Origin: Armatimonadota bacterium
GTDB lineage: Bacteria > Armatimonadota > Chthonomonadetes > Chthonomonadales > JAMCWF01
NCBI GenBank assembly: GCA_023481295.1
Contig: JAMCWF010000032.1
Coordinates: 1-33,707, forward strand
Direction: 5' to 3'
DNA: 33,707 nt
Made by a program: the position numbers and the translations under genes. The stretch's first letter is position 1. The number at the start of each line of letters is the position of its first letter. The notes beneath the pieces are model-generated. The model saw only the letters and a program-made list of their open reading frames with translations, did no database searches and was not told where the DNA came from. Below are positions 24,894 through 33,707 of the stretch, piece after piece.

Positions 24894-25099
24894 CGGCTCA
24901 CCACCAATACACAGCAGTAGAAATCCAACCGAACCATGAAGTCACTTTGTGGTTGCGGACAGCACCCGAAAGGGAAATTTTGAGGAGGGATTCAGCAGTA
25001 GTAGCTGCCTTGCAGGGATTCCCACCATCACGGGTTGGGAATAGAGATTTACATTCAGTATTTCAATATCGACTGAAAGGATCGCTCGGCAGCGGATCG

Positions 25100-26419
25100 C
25101 TAAGCGGCTCGCGGTGCGGCTGTCTTGTCAGGCATAATCGAGGTGGCTCGCTCTTTAGCAATATCGGGTAAAGCTCCGATGTCATAAGGATAAACGGCCG
25201 CTCCCATTCGAACCTCTGGAATCACTCGGCTGAAGAGATGGCGGAACTGGTTTTGCCAGGTCATCACCACCTCCTCAATTCTTGGCTTAATGTGCTTCAC
25301 TGAATCGCCGGTATAGGGCATAATAATTGCGATCTCCGCCTCATTCATTCGGCAGGTGATGTCGGCGCGCCGCACCGTTTTCCGAATCGATTTACCTAAC
25401 GCGCTCAGTGCATCCTGCAATCCCAAGTTACCCACTCCGCTCGACAACTCCCGTAGATTCGCAACGCCGACATAGAGAACAGCCACCTCGTGCGTGCTTC
25501 TGCTCGCCCGCTGTAACTCTTCGCTCAGACGATACTCAAAGTACCTCGCGTTGTACAGGCCACTGCTCGGATCGGTCACCATCTCCAACGAAGATGATTC
25601 GGATCGCTTGCGTCTCGATTCTCGGAGTTCGGTTAGATGAGCCTCCTTGAGCGCTTCGTTGGCAAACATCTTCTTTAATTTGCGGGTGGAGATTCGCAAT
25701 ATGTGCGAAACGTAGTTGCATGAAATTCCAAGCTGCTTGGCGATATCGGTTTGGCTCATTTCACGGTAAAAATACTCGTAAATGACCCGCTGCTCCAGCT
25801 TTTTCAGCCGCTCCAACACCCCTTCCAGCACCACCTTTTCTTCCAGTGGAAGCTGAAAATTGACCACCGGCTCGGCCAGAGTCCGCTCGAGATCGGTGGC
25901 ATTGGTATCATCATCCTCTTCACCGGATGCATCCAATGAGCCGACTTTAAAGACTTCGCGGGTAGTCAATATCTCTTCGACGCCTTCTTCCGTCATTCCC
26001 AGCAAGGCGGCGATCTCAGCGGTGGTCGGCGCGCGACCGAGTTGTTGAGTTAAGGCGTCAATGGTTCTGGTTATCCGCTGGTTAAGCTCCTGGAGCCAAG
26101 CGGGTTCCTTGATAATTTTCCCGCGATCCCTCAGATAGTGCTTGATCTGACCGATCACGAAATGAGTTGCGTAGGTGCTGAATTTTATTCCCCGCTCCGG
26201 ATCAAAACCGTCAATTGCGGAAATCAGCCCAATATATCCTTCCTGGGCTAAATCTTCGATCGGCTCGGCGGATCCCGCAAACCGGTGAGCGATGCTTTCC
26301 ACTAAGCCCACATACTGCTCAACCAGTAACGCTCTGATCTCGTTTCGGTGTGTCTTTTTGAATTGAACTAGGAGCTGGTTTACTTCACCATCCGTTAATT
26401 TGGAGGATTTTAGCTTCAT
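25100..26419 (-). CDS. Sigma-70 family (SigB/F/G-type) sigma factor fused to degenerate GGDEF domain
   Basis: 439 aa. Aa 1-~258 sigma regions 2-4 (EDLAQEGYIGLISAIDGFDPERGIKFSTYATHFVIGQIKHYLRDRG; TDIAKQLGISCNYVSHILRISTRKLKK). Aa ~278-430 GGDEF-like (TDPSSGLYNARYFEYRLSEEL...RMNEAEIAIIMP). Confidence 0.85.
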   Translation of the reverse strand: MKLKSSKLTDGEVNQLLVQFKKTHRNEIRALLVEQYVGLVESIAHRFAGSAEPIEDLAQEGYIGLISAIDGFDPERGIKFSTYATHFVIGQIKHYLRDRGKIIKEPAWLQELNQRITRTIDALTQQLGRAPTTAEIAALLGMTEEGVEEILTTREVFKVGSLDASGEEDDDTNATDLERTLAEPVVNFQLPLEEKVVLEGVLERLKKLEQRVIYEYFYREMSQTDIAKQLGISCNYVSHILRISTRKLKKMFANEALKEAHLTELRESRRKRSESSSLEMVTDPSSGLYNARYFEYRLSEELQRASRSTHEVAVLYVGVANLRELSSGVGNLGLQDALSALGKSIRKTVRRADITCRMNEAEIAIIMPYTGDSVKHIKPRIEEVVMTWQNQFRHLFSRVIPEVRMGAAVYPYDIGALPDIAKERATSIMPDKTAAPRAA

Positions 26420-26646
26420 CTTCTATGTAAATATGGCGTGAAGCTCGTGCCCATCTCGGCTTCCATACCTTTAACCTCATCCATGAGTTGACCTACTCCG
26501 TGGTCATACCATCATAATTATCGGAGAACGAATTCCTATCTGCAGGTAAAAAAGCGGTGAATTTATACATTGCATGGGCTGCTGATCGCACCTGTAATCC
26601 TGCTGTTGAAGGGGAAATGGTGAGAGCGGCGAGTGGGTTGATGGGT

Positions 26647-27357
26647 TCAGGCGCCGGTTCGGACGCCGTTTGCTACCGAATCAATCAGTGAGGAGAACAG
26701 CAAGCGACCATCGGCAGAGCCCATCAGCTTTTCGGTTGCGCGCTCGGGATGCGGCATCATTCCAAAAACGTTGAAGCGCTCATTTGCTATGCCGGCAATG
26801 TTATCCATTGAGCCGTTAGGATTGGAATCGAGGGTAGTACGGCCGTCCGTTTCACAGTACCGGAAGATAATCTGCCGATTCCGGTTTAATCGCTCGTAAG
26901 TCTCCTCATCGCAGACGTAGCAACCATCGCCGTGTGCAATCGGGATTCTCAATATTTGCCCGACCTGGCAGTGAACGGTTAGGGCGGTTTCAGCATTCTC
27001 AACCCGCAGATTCACATAGCGGCAAACGAACTTTAAGCCTGCATTCCGGACTAGCGCGCCGGGAAGCAGGCCCGCTTCACAAAGAACCTGAAATCCGTTG
27101 CAAATTCCAAGCACCAGCTTGCCTGAGTTTGCATATTTTTCAACCGAACGCATTACCGGGGCAAAGCGGGCGATGGCGCCGGTCCGTAGATAATCGCCAT
27201 AAGAAAATCCGCCCGGCAGCACGATCAGGTCGACGCCTTTTAGGTCGGTTTCCTGGTACCAGATGTACTCCACCGGTTGCCTAAGGTTATCCCGAAACGC
27301 GTAGTAGGCGTCCTGGTCGCAATTAGAGCCGGGAAAAACGATCACGCCAACCTTCAT
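26647..27357 (-). CDS. purQ: Phosphoribosylformylglycinamidine synthase subunit PurQ
   Basis: Likely start [21 protein letters not shown] at 27357 (track start 27384); [48 protein letters not shown]. Confidence 0.95.
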   Translation of the reverse strand: MKVGVIVFPGSNCDQDAYYAFRDNLRQPVEYIWYQETDLKGVDLIVLPGGFSYGDYLRTGAIARFAPVMRSVEKYANSGKLVLGICNGFQVLCEAGLLPGALVRNAGLKFVCRYVNLRVENAETALTVHCQVGQILRIPIAHGDGCYVCDEETYERLNRNRQIIFRYCETDGRTTLDSNPNGSMDNIAGIANERFNVFGMMPHPERATEKLMGSADGRLLFSSLIDSVANGVRTGA

Positions 27358-27380
27358 CCGGTGAAACACTTCCCCACCTC

Positions 27381-27665
27381 TCACTCCGTCGTCGGCAAAA
27401 CGAGTGGAGTGCCATTTCCATCCGAATCCCGATGTATCTCGAAGTGATAGTTCTCGATAACCGGATTAGCCAGCAAACGGTCGCACATCTCTTTTACCTG
27501 TCGTTCCAGGGCTTCGCCTTCAGCCAGCTCCATCCTCATATATTTACCGATGCGAACGCTGGTCACGTTTTCATAACCTAACGAGAGTAGCGCATTTTGC
27601 ACCACCCTCCCTTGGGCGTCCAGCAGTGTCGGTTTTAAAGTCACGATGATGTCAGCGTAAGGCAT
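27381..27665 (-). CDS. purS: Phosphoribosylformylglycinamidine synthase subunit PurS
   Basis: 94 aa; [40 protein letters not shown]...[17 protein letters not shown]. Confidence 0.92.
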   Translation of the reverse strand: MPYADIIVTLKPTLLDAQGRVVQNALLSLGYENVTSVRIGKYMRMELAEGEALERQVKEMCDRLLANPVIENYHFEIHRDSDGNGTPLVLPTTE

Positions 27666-27752
27666 TCATAACCGCTCCTGATTTTGATTTTGTGGCACTC
27701 CGGCTATTGATTGGGGCCATTGAAATAAGAAACTGAGATAGGGTTTCATGAA

Positions 27753-28058
27753 TCATGAATCGGATCGGCTTTTAACGAGCGAACGGATAAGCCGCTCATT
27801 TATTAGTTTACCCGATAGACCGTTCACGCGCAAACGCTTATGGCGTGCGCTTGCTCCACCCACGATCTCGATGGACGATTTATTGATTTCCAGGCACCTC
27901 GATAGCAGCTCGATCATCGCTCGGTTAGCCTCACCATCAACCGGAGCAGCGGTTACCCGGACATAGAGCACACCCTCCCGAAAATCGCTGATGCGATTTT
28001 CGGCGGCACGAGGGGTTAGCCGCAGTTCGATGATGCCGCTCTCTTCAGCCGATTTCAC
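27753..28058 (-). CDS. DUF167 (YggU) family protein
   Basis: 101 aa; LRLTPRAAENRISDFREGVLYVRVTAAPVDGEANRAMIELLSRCLEINKSSIEIVGGASARHKRLRV. Confidence 0.9.
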   Translation of the reverse strand: MKSAEESGIIELRLTPRAAENRISDFREGVLYVRVTAAPVDGEANRAMIELLSRCLEINKSSIEIVGGASARHKRLRVNGLSGKLINERLIRSLVKSRSDS

Positions 28059-29536
28059 GGACGCACCACCGCCAATAGATACAGAGTAACGATCGCGTTA
28101 TTGATTGCGTGAAAGCTCATCGAAGCAAGCAGCGAACTTCGAACATGATAGAGCGCAGCCAACGCGCAGCCGATTAGAAATAGCGAGATGAACCCTAACG
28201 GCAGTTGCGGGTGAAGGCCGGCAAATATGGCAGATGAGATGATAATTGCCCAATACACGCCCATTCGCTGCCGTAATGAGCCGAAAAGACAACCGCGAAA
28301 CATCAGCTCCTCCACAAACGGCGCTAAAACCGAAGCTTCCAGCAGCAAGGTCAGCGCAATCAAGGTGGATTGGTTGGCCATTAATTGTCCGATGAGAGGG
28401 TGAAGCGGTGTTGGGATGCCTCGCAACAGGTACTGGGCGATCGCTTGGGCGAGTAGTATGAATGGCATCAGCCCCCAGTAGAGCACCCCGGCGCAGAAAA
28501 TATCTCCAAGTGGATGCCGGCTCGTCCACCCCAAATCGGCGAAGCGGAGTCCCATCGCTCTGCCCTTCGTTATAAAATAGGCCCCTGCCACCACTGGTAC
28601 TAAAATTTCCAGGCTCACCGAGAGCAATACGTTCGCCCGCACCGAAGTCTGAAGATTCAACTTAAACGAGCGGCTGATGATGAACGGCAGCAAGGCACGC
28701 AACAGCGCAAAAATGCAGAGGTATAAGATAAAAGTATTGTACAACAAGCGTGACACTGCTGGACGCGATGCGACAGAACTGCGTTGCTGGACAACCCATC
28801 GCCAAAATCTGGAACGGGCTTCCGGCGGGCGCCTGATTTCGATGATAAACCAGATTAACACCCCAAATCCAACCGCACTCCCGCTGATAATCCCCAATAA
28901 TCCAAACAGTGATAATCTCATAATTATCATACCATCCGTAACGGCGGCTTCATGCTCACTGGCAGCCTGTTGTTTGTCGCCGCTTTTTCGGTAGATGGTC
29001 TCCAATGCCAGGTGGGAATACCACCCCAAGCGCATCTCAGCCAGCAGGTGCGTTAATTCAGGAACCTGCGACAGCTTGATGTGGGGCTGATTGTAGACCG
29101 TTTGCCAGAAGTACATCTCTTGGGGAAGCGGCAGCTTTTGTCCGATACGGATGGCATGGGGAATCTCCCGAATGGCCGCCCGCCATTCCGGTTGATGCAG
29201 CGCATAGGAGATAATGATGAGGCGTCGGTAAGCCGGGACACCGTGGGTGAGATGCGCCGCATTTTGAAGGGAACGGATCGTATTGGCAGGCAGCTTTGAA
29301 TCGCTGGCATTAGCGACGGTGCCGACGAAAGGGTATTCAGCCTGTAGGAAATAAGCGGTCTTCGCTGAGATGATGGCTCGTAATTGATCTTCAACCGACG
29401 CGTCGCCGGTCCGATGGCGCTGGTTGGATTCAATGAGATAAGACTGCACTGCCAGTAACAGCAGCAGAATGACCAACAGCACAAGCTGAGCGGGGGTTGG
29501 GGAACGCACGCTATCGGCTTGCTCAGGCGATTGCAT
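28055..29536 (-). CDS. CPBP family intramembrane metalloprotease with long N-terminal extension
   Basis: 493 aa; C-terminal EELMFRGCLFGSLRQR, AIFAGLHPQLPLGFISLFLIGCALAALYHVRSSLLASMSFHAINN; N-terminal TM plus ~170-aa soluble region. Confidence 0.88.
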   Translation of the reverse strand: MQSPEQADSVRSPTPAQLVLLVILLLLLAVQSYLIESNQRHRTGDASVEDQLRAIISAKTAYFLQAEYPFVGTVANASDSKLPANTIRSLQNAAHLTHGVPAYRRLIIISYALHQPEWRAAIREIPHAIRIGQKLPLPQEMYFWQTVYNQPHIKLSQVPELTHLLAEMRLGWYSHLALETIYRKSGDKQQAASEHEAAVTDGMIIMRLSLFGLLGIISGSAVGFGVLIWFIIEIRRPPEARSRFWRWVVQQRSSVASRPAVSRLLYNTFILYLCIFALLRALLPFIISRSFKLNLQTSVRANVLLSVSLEILVPVVAGAYFITKGRAMGLRFADLGWTSRHPLGDIFCAGVLYWGLMPFILLAQAIAQYLLRGIPTPLHPLIGQLMANQSTLIALTLLLEASVLAPFVEELMFRGCLFGSLRQRMGVYWAIIISSAIFAGLHPQLPLGFISLFLIGCALAALYHVRSSLLASMSFHAINNAIVTLYLLAVVRP

Positions 29537-30041
29537 GTTCTCCGCTTGGAGCGACCATGTCAGCCGGTAATTCTTTGCTAGTGGTTATGGCCGAATCGGA
29601 CAACCCTGAGGTTATGGAATCGAGATGGGCTTGCAACAATGCACGAAACTCCCACCCAAATCGCTTTCGCTGCTCTTTGAGCTGATCGAGCTGCCGCTCA
29701 TATTCCGCAACTCGGTCTTGAATCTCCTCCATGATATGGGTGGCTTGAGTCTGCGCCTCTCGAACGATCAGCTCCCCCTCCCGGCGCGCAGCATTCCTCA
29801 CATCTTCAGCCGATTGTTGAGCGAGGACCAGCGCCTCCTTCATTGCGTTATCCACATCGCGATAGCCTTTTAGCTCCTTTTGCATCAAGGCGATCTGATC
29901 CTTCAAGCTGGCATTTTCTTCCAGCGCGGATTGGTAGTCATCCGCCAGCTCACGCAGGAAATCATCCACTGCGCTCATTGAATAGCCCCGCATCTTACGG
30001 GGGAATTTCCGGTTCAAAATATCAATTGGGGTGATCCGCAC
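29523..30041 (-). CDS. divIVA: DivIVA family protein
   Basis: 172 aa; MRITPIDILNRKFPRKMRGYSMSAVDDFLRELADDYQSALEENASLK coiled coil. Confidence 0.92.
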   Translation of the reverse strand: MRITPIDILNRKFPRKMRGYSMSAVDDFLRELADDYQSALEENASLKDQIALMQKELKGYRDVDNAMKEALVLAQQSAEDVRNAARREGELIVREAQTQATHIMEEIQDRVAEYERQLDQLKEQRKRFGWEFRALLQAHLDSITSGLSDSAITTSKELPADMVAPSGEHAIA

Positions 30042-30067
30042 GACTCCGCTTCTCTCTTCTTGATTAA

Positions 30068-30349
30068 TTAATAGAGTGAGAAGAATAACCTCTGCACAAT
30101 CTCCAGCAGTACTATGGCAATCAACGGTGAAAAATCAATCCCTCCGGTACTCCAGGGATTGAGTATCCTACGAATCGGATTTACCAGCAGTCCTGCCGCT
30201 TCCTGTATCCCTCTCACAATCGGATGATAGGGGCGTATCCAACTCACCCTTGCAAAAAGGAGCCAGGAGATGATCACGTCGGCGATGATGATGTAGATAT
30301 AAATATTTATTATTTGCGCGATTAGCCCAACCGGATTGAAAGGATTCAC
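30068..30349 (-). CDS. YggT family membrane protein
   Basis: 93 aa; IADVIISWLLFARVSWIRPYHPIVRGIQEAAGLLVNPIRRILNPWSTGGIDFSPLIAIVLLEIVQRL. Confidence 0.9.
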   Translation of the reverse strand: MNPFNPVGLIAQIINIYIYIIIADVIISWLLFARVSWIRPYHPIVRGIQEAAGLLVNPIRRILNPWSTGGIDFSPLIAIVLLEIVQRLFFSLY

Positions 30350-30565
30350 GATTTGTCCTTGCTGATGTACTTGCGATGGCCGATCGTCATCGGCGGCTGT
30401 TAATAAAAATACGGACCGAACTTGTCATCGTTGGTGCTAGAAATTTTCGAAACAAGTGGAAATACCATTTTTGCATTATCTCAGTGATATTATTTCACTA
30501 TAAGGACACGTTGAATGGGGCTGGTTCTATTGTGTCATGGCTTGCGCGCCCCACCGATATCTGAT

Positions 30566-31156
30566 TTATTTGCTGCTTGCCCCGTTTGTGGATTCCAGCT
30601 CCTTACGCACGCGGTCATAGTTCACCACCGCAGCCGCATCTCCCTTATAGTGTTTAGCTGAATATTTCCAGGCTTTCAGTGCACCCTTCAAGTCCCCGTT
30701 ATGTTCCAGACTGTGCGCGTACATGTGCCACGTGAATGCGGGACAGGTAAACTTGACCGCTTTACCATACCACTCGGCCGCTTTATTGTAGTTTTTCTGG
30801 CGAAGGAAATAGTACTCACCCAACTCATCATACATATAATAATTATTCGGATTCGCTTTCAATCCCTGATGATAGATGGCGAGCGCCTCTTTATCTCGGT
30901 TCATGCTCCACAGCAGCCAACCGCAGTTGCTGTAGGCCTCAAGGTGATAGGGCTCGGCCGCAATAATCATTCGATAGAGATTGATTATGTGATTATACTC
31001 GCCTTCATGCCAGTGCAGGTCGGTGGCTTTGTCAAGGTCTTGAATGGTAGACCGAACTACCGCATTCACAACCGATTGGTCCAGATTGCTTGCCGAAGCT
31101 AAGCGCGGTGATACCAGAACTATAATTGCCAAAAACGCCCACGACCGGATTTTCAT
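30566..31156 (-). CDS. Exported TPR protein
   Basis: 196 aa; signal peptide MKIRSWAFLAIIVLVSPRLASA then TPR-like repeats. Confidence 0.75.
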   Translation of the reverse strand: MKIRSWAFLAIIVLVSPRLASASNLDQSVVNAVVRSTIQDLDKATDLHWHEGEYNHIINLYRMIIAAEPYHLEAYSNCGWLLWSMNRDKEALAIYHQGLKANPNNYYMYDELGEYYFLRQKNYNKAAEWYGKAVKFTCPAFTWHMYAHSLEHNGDLKGALKAWKYSAKHYKGDAAAVVNYDRVRKELESTNGASSK

Positions 31157-31218
31157 CGCACACCTCCGAAGAGTAGTTTAGCACTTCTATTACGGTGGGT
31201 CAATCCAACTTATCAATC

Positions 31219-31995
31219 TCATATCGGATTTTCAACGAAACTTCTCAAGGTGTGGAGTGAAAGTTTCGGCTCCTCAACGAAATTGCGCCACTGACACTCT
31301 ACTGAAATTCTCGCATCATACCCAATTTCCTTTAACGTTTGAATGAGCGCCTGGTTGGGGTAGCGCCCGGTTCCCGGCGCAAGCCGGCCGCTATCGGCGG
31401 TATGGACGTGCAGCAAGCGATCGACCGCATTTTCAATATGAGATATCGGCTCCCCGTCACTCTCCATATGATAGAGATCGGCCAGCACCCCTACCCAGGG
31501 AGAGGATATCGGTTGAACCATCCTATACGCCTCGGAAACCGTATTGATGATGTTGGATTCCGCAAGCTGCAACGGCTCCAGCGCAAATTTAATCCGGTAT
31601 TTCTCAGCGTACCGGCTGGATAAGGATAGAAAATCGCTGATCTGCTGCTCGCCTCGCGTACGAGACCATCCAGGCGGTAGGTTACGGGCGCCGGCGCTGC
31701 CAAAAACAATCACCTCCGCACCGGTTTGTGACGCCCTCCTGAACGCGGCGGCTAGATAACGACGTTGTAGCTCGAAATCGGTTTCCGGTCCGGTCACCTT
31801 CACATCGCCGGGCAGAAAGACGTTGTAGCTTTCGACCGGGATCGGCAGCGTGCTGATTTTCCTTAACGTTACCAATATCTCCGATTCCGGTTCCAATGGA
31901 CGTAAGGTCGAGGAGAGTGGCAGCTCGATGTAATCGAAGCCCGCTTCCCTAATATCGCCTGCGTGTTCTATTCCCGCACACACTCCGAGACGCAT
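31219..31995 (-). CDS. Sugar phosphate isomerase/epimerase (TIM-barrel, AP-endonuclease-like)
   Basis: 258 aa; RLGVCAGIEHAGDIREAGFDYIELPLS, FALEPLQLAESNIINTVSEAYRMV, VGVLADLYHMESDGE, HVHTADSGRLAPGTG. Confidence 0.85.
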   Translation of the reverse strand: MRLGVCAGIEHAGDIREAGFDYIELPLSSTLRPLEPESEILVTLRKISTLPIPVESYNVFLPGDVKVTGPETDFELQRRYLAAAFRRASQTGAEVIVFGSAGARNLPPGWSRTRGEQQISDFLSLSSRYAEKYRIKFALEPLQLAESNIINTVSEAYRMVQPISSPWVGVLADLYHMESDGEPISHIENAVDRLLHVHTADSGRLAPGTGRYPNQALIQTLKEIGYDARISVECQWRNFVEEPKLSLHTLRSFVENPI

Positions 31996-32044
31996 CTCTT
32001 ATCTGCCTTCACTTGAAATGAATTGAGCATTCAATAATAGCGGT

Positions 32045-33481
32045 CTAAAGGTTCAACCGCTTTTTAAGCAGCCGGTTAACCTCATGGGGATTGGCTCGTC
32101 CCTGCGATTCCTTCATCACCTGACCGATCAGATACCCGAACTTGTTCAACTTACCGTTTTGGATTGCAGCGACCACCTCCGTCTCCGCCTCAACCACCCC
32201 ATCCACTATCGCGGCAAGGGCAGCTTCGTCGCTGATCTGCGTCAGCCCGTGCTGAGCCACCAGCTCGCCTGCTGATCGCCCGCTCTCGTACATCTCATCA
32301 AAAATCGTCTTTGCGATCTTTCCGCTGATCACACCGGATTTGATCATCTCAATCATCTCGCCCAACCGCTGAGGAGTGATCCGGTATTGATCAATCTCCT
32401 CATTATGAGCGTTTAATAAACGGGTCAAATCCCCCGTTATCCAGTTGGCAACCGACTTCGGGTCATCAGTCACACCGGGAACCGCTTCGAAATAGCCAGC
32501 TATCGCTCTGGTTTCCGTCAATAATTCGGCATCGTATTCCGAGAGGCCATATTGGCTCAGGAAGCGATTTCGCTTGGTATCCGGTAGCTCCGGCATGGTG
32601 CGGCGTATCGCTTCCAGCCAGTCATCCGTAATCAGCATCGGTGGAATGTCCGGCTCTGGAAAATAGCGGTACTCCTGCTCAAACTCCTTGAAGCGCATCG
32701 AGTAGGTGGCGCCTTGAACCTCATTCCAACCCCGCGTCTCTTGGATGATCTTTTCGCCGCGTTTCAAGAGGCCGGTTTGTCGCTCAACTTCATGCTCAAC
32801 CCCTCGATATACCGCACGAAATGAGTTCAGATTCTTGATTTCCGTCTTAACGCCGAACTCACCGCTTCCCATTAACCGCACCGAAACATTTGGCTCGCAC
32901 CGTAGACTGCCCTGTTCCATTTTTCCATCGCAGACACCCAAAAAGGTAAGGATCGAGCGGAGCTTAACTAAATAAGCGCGCGCCTCCTCCGCCGAGTGGA
33001 TATCGGGCGGGAATTCGGTCACGATTTCCATCAAGGGCACACCGCTGCGGTTGAAATCCACCTCGCTCTCATCGCCCACCGAGTGGAGCAGCTTGCCGGT
33101 ATCCTCCTCGAGATGAACCCGCCGAATGTGAACGCGAATCGTCCTTCCATTTGCCTCGATATCCAGCCACCCACGAATGCCGATCGGAAGGTCGTACTGG
33201 CTGATCTGATAGCCTTTGGGTAAATCGGGATAGAAGTAGTTTTTGCGGTCGAAACGTGTTTGACGGTTTATTTCACAATTCAGGGCCAATGCAGTGCGGA
33301 TGACGTGCTCCACCGCCTGGCGATTGGGCACCGGCAGCGAGCCCGGAAGTCCCATACACACGGGGCAGCACCGCGTATTCGGATCGCCGCCGAATTGATT
33401 CGGGCACTTACAAAACATCTTGCTCTCGGTCAGCAATTCGGCATGGCACTCCATGCCGATCACCGGCTCATATTCAGGCAT
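32045..33481 (-). CDS. gatB: Aspartyl/glutamyl-tRNA amidotransferase subunit B
   Basis: 478 aa; [80 protein letters not shown]. Confidence 0.97.
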   Translation of the reverse strand: MPEYEPVIGMECHAELLTESKMFCKCPNQFGGDPNTRCCPVCMGLPGSLPVPNRQAVEHVIRTALALNCEINRQTRFDRKNYFYPDLPKGYQISQYDLPIGIRGWLDIEANGRTIRVHIRRVHLEEDTGKLLHSVGDESEVDFNRSGVPLMEIVTEFPPDIHSAEEARAYLVKLRSILTFLGVCDGKMEQGSLRCEPNVSVRLMGSGEFGVKTEIKNLNSFRAVYRGVEHEVERQTGLLKRGEKIIQETRGWNEVQGATYSMRFKEFEQEYRYFPEPDIPPMLITDDWLEAIRRTMPELPDTKRNRFLSQYGLSEYDAELLTETRAIAGYFEAVPGVTDDPKSVANWITGDLTRLLNAHNEEIDQYRITPQRLGEMIEMIKSGVISGKIAKTIFDEMYESGRSAGELVAQHGLTQISDEAALAAIVDGVVEAETEVVAAIQNGKLNKFGYLIGQVMKESQGRANPHEVNRLLKKRLNL

Positions 33482-33540
33482 TCCTCACCTTCCGCCGATA
33501 GGAAAAGTCTGCCAAACGGCCCCATTCGGTTGGGCTAAGG

Positions 33541-33707
33541 TTAATCAAGGCGCGGCCTTTTAACGGTTTGGTTTGCGACCAGCTCGTACGCGCGGGCCAC
33601 CCGCAAAACGGTCAGTTCATCGAACCGTTTACCCAGAATCTGCATCCCCACCGGTAACCCATCAATGAAGCCACATAAGATAGAAAGGCCGGGCAATCCA
33701 GCCATGT
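33541..33707 (-). CDS. gatA: Aspartyl/glutamyl-tRNA amidotransferase subunit A, C-terminal end (truncated by window)
   Basis: Manual translation ending at TAA 33543..33541: ...[54 protein letters not shown], typical GatA C-terminus, immediately upstream of gatB. Confidence 0.9.
   Translation of the reverse strand, partial: MAGLPGLSILCGFIDGLPVGMQILGKRFDELTVLRVARAYELVANQTVKRPRLD

Noticed and set aside
25018-25042. Inverted repeat ATTCCCA/TGGGAAT downstream of the sigma-GGDEF gene
   Set aside because: Short 7-bp stem with no T-tract; too weak to call a terminator.

Overview
This is a bacterial chromosomal window. RuvC, DivIVA, GatCAB-type genes, sigma-70 domains and bacterial tRNAs are all present; I cannot assign a phylum. 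The left 8.8 kb is a minus-strand gene cluster that looks like a methanol (methyl) corrinoid-methyltransferase system. In transcription order it encodes a gamma-delta fused 2-oxoacid:ferredoxin oxidoreductase subunit, an alpha-beta fused subunit, a DUF1638-like protein, a UroD-superfamily protein, MtaB (all three known Zn ligands recognisable), an MtaA-MtaC single-chain fusion, and the 5' end of another UroD-like gene that runs off the window. Next come a Tat-exported GH116 glycosidase with an inserted glutamine-amidotransferase-like domain, korGA/korB, a GH78-like rhamnosidase, dtd, a TPR protein, a CaMKII-association-domain-like protein, a response regulator with a Cys-containing insertion in its receiver, tRNA-Thr and tRNA-Phe, ruvC, an acetolactate-synthase-like/ALDH pair, and a sigma factor fused to a degenerate GGDEF domain. 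The right end has purS/purQ, a DUF167/CPBP/DivIVA/YggT cluster, a TPR protein, a TIM-barrel isomerase, gatB and the end of gatA. The strongest candidates for something undescribed are (i) the methanol corrinoid operon with its MtaA-MtaC fusion and two-polypeptide OFOR, and (ii) the sigma factor-GGDEF fusion. Domain calls come from reading translations and recalling family motifs; no database search was run.
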